Positions 35,459 to 47,100 of a stretch of DNA of 64,000 nt are shown here, piece after piece. The position numbers and the translations under genes are program-made. The stretch spans positions 2,505,001 through 2,569,000 of the forward strand of contig NC_048545.1 of assembly GCF_902806685.2 (NCBI RefSeq), written 5' to 3'. This DNA is from Maniola hyperantus (Eukaryota > Arthropoda > Insecta > Lepidoptera > Nymphalidae). Each line of letters begins with the position of its first letter. Position 1 is the stretch's first letter. Under the pieces are notes generated by a model, which was given only the letters and a program-made list of their open reading frames with translations, did not search any database and was not told the DNA's origin.

Positions 35459-38400
35459 ATGGAGAATTATTCAAGAGTTGAAAAAATTGGCGAAGGGACA
35501 TATGGCGTAGTTTACAAAGCACGAGATAAATTAACTGGTAAAGATATTGCATTGAAGAAAATTAAACTTGAAAAGTAAGTTTTGGCGCGTAAATTGACAG
35601 ATTCAACTCATCATGCGAGGTGGTTGTTTTATTCTAAATAGATTAAAGTTATTAAATTACAAGAGAATTTGAGTATGAGATAAGGCTAATTAACTATCTA
35701 CAAGTTATTAAGTAATGCTCGTAATCCTACAGTCTACTCGATTTATATGTGCATTTGTCACTAATGTTTACATTAATTTTAAGATAAAGTCAATCTTTAT
35801 TTTCTAATTTAACATTTTCAAGATCCGGATCAACTACTTACTGCCTATAATTCCCATTTCAATTTTCTCTCATTTCCAAGAGCTTACTTTGGTTTGCAGT
35901 TAGTTACCTTATCATCTAGAACATGTCTCTTTATCATCATCAAAATCTAGCTTATTGCCGCGACTGCGTGGATTACACTAAACCCCTGTTTTACCCCTTA
36001 GGGGTTGAATTTTCAAAAACCCTTAGCGGATGTCTGAGTCATTATGTTATAATCTGCATGCCAAATTTCAGCCCCATCCGTCCAGTAGTTTGAACTGTAC
36101 GTTTAAAATTCAGTCAGTCAGTCAACTTTTCCTTTTATCAGGGAGCACGGTAGTGCCCTGCCAAGACGAGCAAAACTAAAGAACGGAGCACTATGTACCT
36201 TTTCTCGAAGCGTTTTGTCGTATTTTCCAGCAGTCATAGCTTCCATCTGGATGACGCTAGAAAGCTGAAATTTTCAGGATATATATAGACAAGATACTCT
36301 TAAATTCAAAGGCTATTAAGCTGTGATAACCTAGTGGTTAGGACGTCCGCCTTCTAATCGGAGGTCGGGGGTTCGATCCCGGGTACACACCTCTAACTTT
36401 TCGGAGTTATGTGCGTTTTAATTAATTAAATATCACTTGCTTTAACGGTGAAGGAAAACATCGTGAGGAAACCTGCATGCCTGAGAGTTCTCCATAATGT
36501 TCTCAAAAGTGTGTGAAGTCTACCAATCCGCACATGGCCAGCGTGGTAGACTATGGCCAAAACACTTTTCACTCTGAGAGGAGACCCGCGCTCTGTAGTG
36601 AGCCGGTGATGGGTTGATCATGATGATGAGTCTTAAATTGGTGGAGTAGAGCAATAGACAAATAAACACGCCAAATTGAGTACCTCCGCATTTTTGGAAG
36701 TATTCATTCCTATTTAATTCCCATTTCCCATCCCATTTCATTTCATGTAAAATAATATGAATGTTTTAATTTCCAGTGAGCCAGAAGGAGTACCATCGAC
36801 AGCTTTGCGGGAAATCTCCGTGTTGCGGGACCTGAAGCACCCGGCAGTGGTGCAGTTGCTTGACATAGTCCTGGCCGACACCAAACTGTTCCTGGTGTTT
36901 GAGTTTCTGCACATGGACCTTAAGAAGCTCATGGAATTGACTAAGGGCCCTTTGAAACTTGATGTTGTTAAGGTAATCATTTTAAGGGTTCTGTGTCAAA
37001 ATGGTAGAAAAGGAACCCTTATGGTGTGACTAAGTCCATCCATCATTCATCACATCTGCCTATCATCACTATCCATATTATAAATGCGAAAGTGTGTTGG
37101 TTTGTTGGTTTGTCCTTCAATCATGTTGAAATGGAGCAACGGATCGACATGATTTTTTGCATGGGTGTAGTTAAAGACCTGGAGAATGACATAGGCTACT
37201 TTTTATCACGGGAAATCAAAGAGTTCCTATGGAATTTTTTAAGTAAAGTTTTTTTACCTGTCTATAAGAGGGTATTGCAATTTAACAATGTTAAAGTGGT
37301 TTAATATTATTTCCAGAGCTACCTCCAACAGTTACTAGAAGGAGTAGCATACTGCCACGCACACCGCGTGCTACACCGCGACCTCAAACCCCAGAACCTT
37401 CTAGTGGACACCGAAGGTCACATCAAGCTGGCAGACTTTGGTCTCGCACGGGCGTTCGGCATCCCAGTGCGAGCGTACACGCACGAGGTGGTAACTCTGT
37501 GGTACAGAGCCCCAGAGATACTGCTCGGGACCAAGTTCTACTCCACGGCCGTCGACGTGTGGAGCCTGGCTTGCATTTATGCTGAAATGGTTAGTATTAC
37601 AATTTGTTACTACCCTCATCATCATCATCATCATCATCATCAGCCTGTGGACGTCCACTGTTGGACATAGGCCTTCCCTAAAGAGCGTCACCACACCCGG
37701 TCCTCAGCCTTCCTCATCCAGCTACTTCCCGCCAGCCTCTTTATATCGTCGGTCCATCGCGCTGGAGGGCGTCCCACACTACGCTTGCTTAAACGCGGTC
37801 TCCACTCACGGACTTTCCGGCTCCAACGGCCATCGCCTCTACGACAGGCATGACCTGCCCACTGCCACTTCCGCTTGCTAATAGTTTGAGCTATGTCAGT
37901 GACCTTGGTTCTCCTGCGGATCTCCTCATTTCTGATCTTGTCCCTCAAGGAAATTCCTAACATAGCCCTCTCCATAGCTCGCTGAGCGACTTTGAAAATT
38001 CAGTGTCCACGTTTCAGCACCATAGGTGAGGACGGGAAGAACACACTGGTTAAAGACTTTCGTCTTGAGGCACTGAGGAATTGACGATGAGAAGGCTTGA
38101 CACAACCTACCCTCATTTCAAAAAAATAATGTTTGTCTGTTCGTTACCTATGTGTTCGCATATCGCTTATCTGATTAATTTGAAACTTTGTACAGCTGTT
38201 TTTAGCACTCGCATGGAAGATCATTACACCTCACCCATAGAAATCCTAATAACAAGGCATTGGCTCCTGTATACCAGTTGAAACTATACAGAACGCATGT
38301 CGCCGCCTTGCTTATACTTAAACATACTTTACATAGTTATACGTATAGTTATATTAGTATTAGTTATATACGTTATAGTTATACGCAATCACGCAAACAC

Positions 38401-39023
38401 ATTTACGCTGAATGGTGTGCAGAGAGAATTAAGCCGTAGGATTACGCGTTAAGGTTGCAAATGCGTTGCATCGTTCGCTTAACTCGCACGTCGTTGCCCT
38501 TGCGACGGCCGCGTCCTCAGCACGGCGACAGCAAAACATGACTGATATGAAGATTACTTGGAAGAATTTTGCGACTATCAATGATGATTATGAGTTATGA
38601 CTTACGAGTAAAATTATTGTTCATTAAAATAATGATCAGATTTTTTATGTTTAATTTCAGGTAAGCGGTAAAACCCTCTTCCCAGGCGACAGCGAAATCG
38701 ATCAACTATTCAGAGTGTTCAGAGCTCTCGGCACACCGGGCGACGACGTGTGGCCGGGAGCCCGGCTGCTGCCCGACTACCGCGCAGCGTTCCCGCGCTG
38801 GCCGAAGCGCGAAGCACGGACGCTTCTTCCCACAACCGCGCGCGCTTCAGTCCACGCTTGTACGCTGTTCGAAGCGATGCTTCGCTACGAGCCCAGCGAG
38901 CGCGTGTCGGCGCGCGCCGCGCTTCAGCACCCGTACTTCGCGGACGCGCGCCTCGTCCCCCCAGCGTTGCCTGCCATGCCAGCCTCCTCCTCCTCCACTA
39001 TACACAGCCTCGCCGATCTATGA
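35459..39023 (+). CDS. Cdk2: Cyclin-dependent kinase 2
   Basis: Ser/Thr kinase that pairs with cyclin E/A and drives S-phase entry. Exons 35459-35574, 36777-36972, 37317-37589 and 38661-39023 total 948 nt, 315 aa plus stop. The glycine loop is GEGTYGVVY with Thr14 and Tyr15, the inhibitory Wee1/Myt1 sites. The ATP lysine is in IALKKIKL. The cyclin-binding helix reads PSTALRE rather than PSTAIRE. The catalytic loop is HRDLKPQNLL, then ADFGLARAFGIPVRAYTHEV with the activating Thr, and TLWYRAPEILLG. GDSEIDQLFRVFRALGTP and the absence of Cdk1-type features favour Cdk2. The tail after the kinase domain (PALPAMPASSSSTIHSLADL) is longer than in human CDK2. The last exon is much more GC-rich than the first. 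It is convergent with Smu1. Confidence 0.94.
35945..36140 (-). mobile_element. Decayed Helitron-like element with AGTC repeats
   Basis: CTAGCTTATTGCCGCGACTG at the left and CAGTCAGTCAGTCAACTTTTCCTTTTA at the right match the GACT-type elements in reverse orientation. It lies in Cdk2 intron 1. Confidence 0.5.
36322..36629 (+). mobile_element. tRNA-derived SINE, family 1
   Basis: GTGATAACCTAGTGGTTAGG (A box), GGGGGTTCGATCCCGGGT (B box), and an (ATG)-rich tail near 36615-36629. It lies in Cdk2 intron 1. The body has a short insertion relative to the 10227 copy (TTAATTAATTAAATATCACT). Confidence 0.8.
37612..38095 (-). mobile_element. LINE 3' end (RTE-like RT C-terminus) with (ATG)n tail
   Basis: The minus-strand frame at 37688-37975 encodes RAMLGISLRDKIRNEEIRRR, TKVTDIAQTISKRKWQWAGH, RWSRKVREWRPRL and SVGRPPARWTDDIKRLAGS, the very common C-terminal tail of lepidopteran endonuclease-reverse transcriptases. 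The tail is the (ATC)n run at 37616-37640. It is 5'-truncated and lies in Cdk2 intron 3. Confidence 0.8.
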
Positions 39024-39144
39024 TTAATGACTCGATATTTCTTTTTATAATAATTATAGTCTGACCAGAAATGTAAAAAACTTGCTCTGGGGGCGCCACT
39101 AGTGTCTGATATATGGCCACAGTATATTAGGGTCTTGTGTTACC

Positions 39145-39280
39145 GTGCGACAAGGCTATCTTGGCGCGTGGCGAAAATCGGAACTAACGTTGCCGTCAAG
39201 TGTCCCCTTTGTTCTTCTTTGTTCTCCAACAGCGCCCCCCTGTCAATGTCATTCAAGTGCCAAGATAGCCTTGTCGCACT
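39145..39280. mobile_element. Palindromic MITE, family gamma
   Basis: It starts GTGCGACAAGGCTATCTTGG and ends GCCAAGATAGCCTTGTCGCAC. It lies about 120 bp after the Cdk2 stop codon, so it may be in the 3' UTR. Confidence 0.78.
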
Positions 39281-40452
39281 ATTATTAGCTTTCCACAATA
39301 TGTCGAGGTATTTTATTTTTCTCGTCAGGCTTTATAAATGTACTTGTTTTAAATAAACATGAATTATGGACTAAATAAAAAGTAGACCTTTAACATTAAA
39401 TTTTTTAGCTCTCATAATTCCCCAATATCACTAACCACTAATTAACAACTAATGTATAAAGTCTGGCTTTCCTGTAACTATCGAATTAAGTCGTATTTAA
39501 TGAAATTGGATTAATAATGCGCTAACGCATAAATAACGGACAGACAGACATGAAACTCCATTTGTAGTAGGTAGATATGCCATTGCTCGATATTTTTCTA
39601 TTTATTATTATACAAGGCTTGTTTTACATAAAGATGATTTTAAAGTTAAATGAGATTATGGACTAAATAAATATTTGTGGACATTTAACATGTACATAGC
39701 CGTTTAATTTTATAACCCTCATTCCCTAATATTACTTATGTAATATAACCCTCGTTCCCTAATATTACTTCTGTAATATTTAGGATTAGGAGGCCAGATT
39801 AGGAGATAATATAGTGTACAAGACAGGTGCACTCTATTCCCTCACTCTTAAAGCCCGATGGGACGGAAATCCGACACGACCGCAGAGAGATCAGGCGTAG
39901 GACCGACGGCTTTACGTGCTCTCTGAGACACGCCAGGCTAGTATTATTATAATTTAAACAACTTTACTGTTAACAAAATTACAGAGAGTGAGAATAGGTT
40001 CAGTACTTAAAAAAAACAAAGGGCGACCTTATCACTAAACTAATTATTATATTAGATTTTCTTATCAAAAAAACCTATCGATAGTTGGCGACTAGGTCGA
40101 CATGGCTATCGAGGTGGGGACGTCTCGCTAACCCGGCGAGAGATAGAGCGGGTGCTGTGGGGAGCGTCCCCCGCCTCAAACCCCGAGAGCCATGTCGAAC
40201 TGTCGCGAATTATGGTATTCCCTAATATTAATCAACCATTTGTATGTATAAAGCTTGGCTTCCACTAATAAAACGACATGCGTTACAACCCTATGAAGGA
40301 CTTAGGTTACAAAGAAAACTCAATAAACAATTTTAATACGTATTTATTATTTTATACTATAAGTAAGTCATTTAAAACTAAAAGTATGAACACTATTTTC
40401 ATAGCGACATACCAGGCTTAAAAAAGTCTCAGTCCATACTTGAATAAAAACT
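39281..40452. other. 3' flank between Cdk2 and Smu1
   Basis: No gene is seen. AATAAA-like signals lie near 39352, 39374 and 39667. A palindromic segment at 40095-40197 pairs GTCGACATGGCTATCGAGG with GAGAGCCATGTCGAAC around a GC-rich centre. Confidence 0.55.
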
Positions 40453-40454
40453 TA

Positions 40455-41071
40455 AGCCCATTAGGCACGGTCGACTAGTCGTCCGGCAACTCAGTCGACG
40501 GCGACCGTTACGGCGGTTACGCACTCATCCGATCCGAGTCCGTGAAAATACCTTTTTGTTTTGTATGGAAGCTTATCACATATCATGTTTTTTTTATTTT
40601 ATTTTTTTATTCAGATACAAGTTAGCCCAAGACTGCAATCTCACCTGGTGGTAAGTGATGATGCAGTCTAAGATGATAGCGGGCTAACCTGGAAGGGTTT
40701 GACAGTTTTTATTAAACCCATACCCCTTTGGTTTCTACACGGCATCGTACCGTAATGCTAGATCGCTTGGCGGCACGGCTTTGCCGGTAGGGTGGTAACT
40801 AGCCACGGCCGAAGCTTCCCACCAGACCAGACCAGAAATTTAGAAATTATAAAATTCCAAACCCCTGCTAAGAATCGAACCCAGGACCTCCCACTAAGAC
40901 CCCAGCGCTCACAACTGCGCCAGGGAGGTCGTCAAAAATATGTCATAGATAATCGCTGGTATTCTCACGGATGACGTATATAGAACTCGGATGACGGAAT
41001 TGCAGTGCGTAATCGCCGTAACGGTCGCCGTCGACCGAGTTGCCGGGCGACTAGTGGACCGTGCGTAATGG
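40455..41071. mobile_element. MITE, family epsilon, split by a SINE
   Basis: The left arm (40458-40545: GGCACGGTCGACTAGTCGTC, GACGGCGACCGTTACGGCGG) is the inverted repeat of the right arm (40969-41071: GCCGTAACGGTCGCCGTCGA, GCGACTAGTGGACCGTGC). A family 2 SINE (40587-40935) lies between the arms, a later insertion into the MITE. Confidence 0.75.
40587..40935 (-). mobile_element. tRNA-derived SINE, family 2, nested in a MITE
   Basis: Minus orientation. GACGACCTCCCTGGCGCAGT is the head, GGGTTCGATTCTT the B box, and the A/T-rich tail is near 40590-40612. About 90% identical by eye to 8016-8363. Confidence 0.75.
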
Positions 41072-41106
41072 TACGTATAAATGCACGCGTCAACTCAAGT
41101 ACACGT

Positions 41107-44100
41107 TCACGGTCTCCACAACTTGAGTAGCCCGTCTTCACTGTAGGTGGCCAACAGATTTTGATGCGGGTGGTGAGTCATACCTATTACAGCTTTTTCG
41201 TGAATCTGCAAGTAATAATTTTTTTTTAGAATAGAATATATTTTATTCAAGTAGACTTATTACAAGTGCTTTTGAATCGTTAACTAGTTTAATCTACCAA
41301 TTAAATCTAAACATATAAAAGGAAAAGGTGACTGACTGACTGATCTATCTATACGCACAGCTCAAACTACTGGACGGATCAGGCTGAAATTTGGCATGCA
41401 GACAGCTAGTATGACGCTAAGAAAGAATTTTGAAAATTCAACCACCAAGGGGGTGAAACAGAGGTTTGAAATTTTAGTAGTCCAGGCGAACGAAGTCGCG
41501 AGCATAAGCTAGTGTTAGCTAAAACTACTCAAAATTTTCGCAAAACTTTTACAAATTCCTTTTTTATCATGAATAAGCTGATACCCGCGAATTTTTCCTC
41601 GTGGATTTTTTTATTTTTTTATTCGTTATAGGCGCACGCTTGACCACGATCACACCTGATGGAAAGTGATGATATGGCCTAAGATGGTACGCGTTTGCCT
41701 AGAAGGTGCCTATTCACTCTTGTTTTAAAGATACCCGGATTATAATTGACAGGAAACACTGATCTAGGAAGAGTATTCCAGACCCTAGCCATGCGTATAA
41801 GGAATGAGGACGCAAAGCGTTTCGTGCGCGAAGATGGAATGTTGACGACATAGGGGTGAAAACTCGCCCGGTGTCTTGCGGTACGGTGGTAGAAAGGTGA
41901 GGGAGGGACAAGATCGAACAGCTCCTGCGCACACTCTCCGAAATATATCCTGTAAAACACCGATAGGCCGGCAACTTTTCGGCGGTGATCAAGACTTTGA
42001 AGCTTCCCCAAAAGTGGTGAATCTTCGCCTATAAGTCTCCTGGCTCGACTATCAACGGCGTCTAAAGCGGCTATTTGGTATTTAGCAGAGCCATCGAAGA
42101 GATGACTGCAGTACTCCATGCACGACCGGACCTGGGCCTGATATAAGGTTACCAGTTGGTGCGACGTGAAGTACTGCTTGACTTTGTTGAGAATACCAAG
42201 TTTTTTGGCAGCAGTCTTGGCTTTAGCTTCGATAGCCCTTCCGAAGTTGATATTGGCTGAAATGTCGAGACCTAAGAGATCAATATGATCGGTGATAGGA
42301 ACGACACCTCGGAAAGTGGGAGTCAAGGTGAAAGGACTCCGTTTAGCTGTATTTAGGTTTTTAAAAATCTCGTGGGGACTCTTTGATTTTCCGGGATAAA
42401 ATGCGTAAAAGTAAACGGTCTGTAGTGTGCAGGGCCACTCTAGTGCGACATGCACTCATACGAAATGATTGAAATATTTTGACGCTTTGTGCAGCGTCGC
42501 TGTACTCCCGTAAATTGCTAATGCGCGTGGCCGCCATTTTAATGACGTCAGCACTAGACTGAAGTTTCGAACTAGTGGTATATTTTTATGTCGGCTGACG
42601 TCATTTCGATGTTAATGAGACATGGTTCCAGCGCAATAGCAATTTGCGGGACTTATAATACGGTCCGGACTTAAGGCTAACAAAACCCATTTGTTTGCCT
42701 TCGTTGGGCTGGTATGTACGCAACTTACATTAATAGTCCTCTCCAGTTTCCCGCTGGCCGCGCAGAAAGCGTAGAGCACGAGGTCCTCTCCCGCGCAGTA
42801 CACGAGTCTACCGCGCGCGCCCAGCGCGGCGCACACCAGCGACCCGCCCTCCGCCTCGCGACGCCCGCTCGAGAATGAACGCACTATCTGACCCTACAAT
42901 TTTTTTTAATAAGACGAATAAAATCATCACTTTTCTAATAAATGAAAATCACCGCAAACATTATATCCAAAATTACCATACCAATGAAAAAAATTAAACA
43001 CATTCTTTAAGAGTGAGTAGACATTCATTTTTTCCGTGACGGAAAACTCAGTGAGCAAACCTGCATAAGAGTTCTCCATGTTCTCAAAGGTGTGTGAAGT
43101 CTGCCAATCCACACTTGGCCAGCGTGGTAGACTATGGCCAAACCGATTCTAATTCTGAGAGGAGACCCTTGCTCTGTTGTGAGCTGGTGATGAGTTGATT
43201 ATGATGATGATACATTTATTCTTATTTTTAACCGACTTCTAAAAATGAGGAGGTTCTCAATTCGTCAGAATCTTTTTTTATAATATTTGTGGACCAATAA
43301 CGTACCTGCATGTTCATAATGACTACGGTGTTAGTGCGGTTGCACACTACGAAGTGGTCAGGGTTCTTCGGCGTCAACAGCAGGGAGTTGACGGGGGGTT
43401 CCCCGGACCCCAGGGGCTTGAGGGTCGCCGTGCACTCGCCAGTCCGCACCGACCATACCTGTGGAAAGATAAGCAAACTTTAACACTTTAAATTAAGTTA
43501 ATTTGGCAGAAGCATCAAAAAGTAGCGTGTGGAAGTCCTTACTAGAGACCTATGTCCAGCAGTGGACGTCTGTCGGTTGATGATGATGATGATGGTGAGA
43601 ATATTACCTTGACTGTACCATCAGAAGAAGCACTGAGCACGCTATGACCATCCGGAGTAAACACCGCTTCGTTGACGAAGGACGTGTGTCCGCGGAACTC
43701 TTTGAGGATCTTGCCAGATTTGAGCCCGTGGATTCTGTAAAAGTAGGACTTATTTATTTTTAAGACTCTACGAAGAATTTTTCGGGAATTCAAGTCAAAG
43801 GCGTGCAGTCCATAGAGGCGTAAAACCACTGGTTATTTTTTTTAATAAAAATGGCGAGCAAACGAGCAGGCGCTTCACCTGATGTTAAGTGATTACCGCC
43901 ACCCATGAATATTTATACCTCCTTATTCAAAAACTAGCTGATGCCCGTGACTTCGTCCGCATGATTTACATTTTCAAAATCCCGCGGGAACTCTTTGATT
44001 TTCCGGGATAAAAGTAGCCTATTGTGTTAATAATCCAGGGTATAATCTATCTCCATTCCAAATTTCAGCCAAATCCGTCCAGTAGTTTTTTTGCGTGATT

Positions 44101-47100
44101 GAGTAACAAACATCCAAACATCCACACTTTCACATTTATAATATTACTAGCTTATGCCCGCGACTTCGTCCGCGTGGAGTAAACAAAATTTAAACTCCTA
44201 TTTTACACCCTTAGGGTTGATCTTTAACAATGAGATTTTAACATAAAATGAGCTTAATAAAATATGGCATTAAAAATGCAACCCCTATAAGGGTGAAATA
44301 GGGATTTGAAGTTTGTATGAAAGTCTGTCAGTTTTGAAGTAAGAAAAATTTTGCCCATAAGTAGAAAATTAAGGGGTTTGAAATTTGTATGAAAGTCTGT
44401 CAGTTTTAAAATTTAAATCAAGATATTGAGTCAGTCAGTCAGTCAGTCACCTTTTCCTTTTATATATATATAGATTAGGATTAGGATAAACACAGGGTTT
44501 AAAAAGAACGCTAGCGAAAACGAAGAGAGATGATAGTACTGATTATTACTGATAAGTTACCACAAATAACTCACCTGATAGTGCGGTCGAAGGATGCGGA
44601 GAGGATCTGCGTGTTGTCGCGCGTGAACTGCAGACACGTGACGCCCTTCGCGTGCGCGCGCTCCAGCTTGCGCTGCACCTGACCTGACGACACTTTCCAT
44701 ACCTGCACATGTGTGTTATGTATGTAAGGGATTGTGTTATAACCCTCACCCTAAACGAAATCATGAACTGCTATTCCGGCCGAGACTTGTATAGTACTCT
44801 TTTCTCCTTTGCGAGAAAACAATAAATAAAAGTAAGCGGCCGAAAGTAATGTACTTTATTATTATACCATAATGTGCACTGTCCTTACAGGGGAGTCCTA
44901 ATGCGACAGTGCACTCTTATCTATCTTATACCTAGTAACAATAATTATACTTAAAATTAAAAAATAAATTATTTACAACGACCATTATTAATCTACTACT
45001 TAACGGCTATCTTATTGTTATCCTTGTGAGCTCAGTCAGAGAGCAACAAAAAATATCTATTTTTTCGGCTACGAAGTTAAGTTGGTACGCCCGTACGGCA
45101 CGGCCAGCAGCGGCGGCCGGCGTCTCCGCTCCACGTACCTCTCCGGGGCACACAGACTAACCTGCGCCAATATGTCTGCATTGCAAACCTTCCCTCTCAA
45201 TATCTTGAAGATATATATAAAGAGCGCAAGTTCCCTCCTTACCCTCAGCTCGAGCTACATCGACCTTTATAAAAAGATAGCAGATTTGTAGAGCACCTGT
45301 CTGTCGTTGAGACCGACAAAACGTCATATGTGGTCATAACGGTATGAGTGACAGAGACAACTCTCTACAAAGCCGAAATGCAATTCTAAAGGCCGATGTA
45401 CATTACTTTCGGCCGCGTGCTGTACATGTAATTTGTACTGTTATATTGAATTATGAAGATTGAAACTTTGAAACACAAGTTTTGAAACAATGAACACTTT
45501 CGCCAAGTAAAATGTTCTTTTTCGAAGAACTAAATACTGATAAGAAACCCTTATAGGATCACTTCATTGTCTGTCTGCTGTCCTGTCTGTCAAGCCAATC
45601 AATTGCCGAGCAAGTGAGAGAAACTAAATTATGTTATGTTATAAGATGAGAAAATCTTACTTTGATCTTGCCGTCATTGGAGCCAGCAGCCAATGTGTCA
45701 CTATCACGAGCAAACGCTAAGCTCAACACAGCTTCCTCCATGCTCATGTACTCGTCATGAGCTTGATAACGGAGATCCTTACGTATCTTGCCCGTTGTGA
45801 AGTTCCACACTTCCACTAGGCCATCTACTGAACCCGTGACTAGGTATTGCCCGTCTGGAGAGAACCTGGAATACAAGGCGTGTTTGATAAAGGTTTGAAG
45901 ATATCAAAAGATTTCTCTTAATGATTTTAGGCTTATTTCATGATTTAATGACATCAGTACCCTTATTATAAATGCGAAAGTGTGTTTCTTTGGTGGTTTG
46001 TTGGTTTGTCCTTCAATCACGTCGCAACGGTGCAACGGATTTACGTGATTTTTTACATGGGTACCTATAGATAAAGACATGGAGAGTGACAAGGCTACTT
46101 TTTATCCCGCAAAATCAAAGTTCCTACGGGAAGTCGCGGGCATCAGCTAGTTGCTATATAAGCTGTAGTGTATAAAAGTGTTGTATGGAAATTTCTACAG
46201 TGTTGGCTCTAGCTCCTCTTGGCACTTGAAAGACATTGACAGGGGGGCGCTGTTGGAGAACAAAGGCTTAGAATATTCAAATAAGAACAAAGGGGACACT
46301 TGACGGCAACGTTAGTTCCGATTTTCGCCACGCGCCAAGATAGCCTTGTCCCACTGTATAGTGCCTGAGTCTAGCCTCCTAAGGCCTATGCTCCCATGCT
46401 CTCCTGGTATTTTATGTAAGCTACAGTTGGTGTTACGCAAAAGGTATCTGAACTTGCACTTGCGCAGTGCAATATATCGCTCTATATATTTAGTGTTTCA
46501 TTAAAACGCCTCTGACCATGTACCTGCATACCTGTATTGGGAGATTTATCGATGTATGTCTAGACTCAAGAGCATAATATGTAATTACCAGAAAAGGTGA
46601 AGAATGACAATAAGCTCACCCACAGGCAGTGGCGTGCAGGTCATAGAGGCATAAATGCACTGCTTACCCCAGTTGAATAGCTCAATGCATATTTTTCATA
46701 ATGACCTGCCAGTAAACAGGCTCCTACTTAACTAGTGCCTACCCTGGCTTCAAACCCTGTACACCCCACTGCCCACAGGTCACCCTCGCATATCACTGTT
46801 TCATTTCCTCTCAATTGAAGTGAAAAGGTGTAAGAGTTTAACACCAGATGAGATTGCAGTCAATGGCGAACTTGTATCGGAAATAAATGCCCTCAAATAA
46901 AGGCAAAACATAATAATGTAAAATAAATAAATACCTTGCGCATTCAACATGTGATTTCTGGCCAAACTTAATCATTTTGGAGAGCTGTGTTGGGCACTGA
47001 TCATCTTCTTCATCTCTTATTGCAGCTTTGCCTCTGAACAAATCGATGGTTGTACCTAGAAGGAAAATAATTCTTAAAAATTGAAGAAAATATTTAATAC

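Noticed and set aside
37688..37975. Conserved 95-aa minus-strand protein in a Cdk2 intron
   Set aside because: It is the 3' terminal coding part of an RTE-like LINE, followed by its (ATG)n tail.
41679..42455. 258-aa open frame as a host gene
   Set aside because: Its sequence is the C-terminal part of a Jockey/CR1-type LINE polymerase and it lies in a Smu1 intron.
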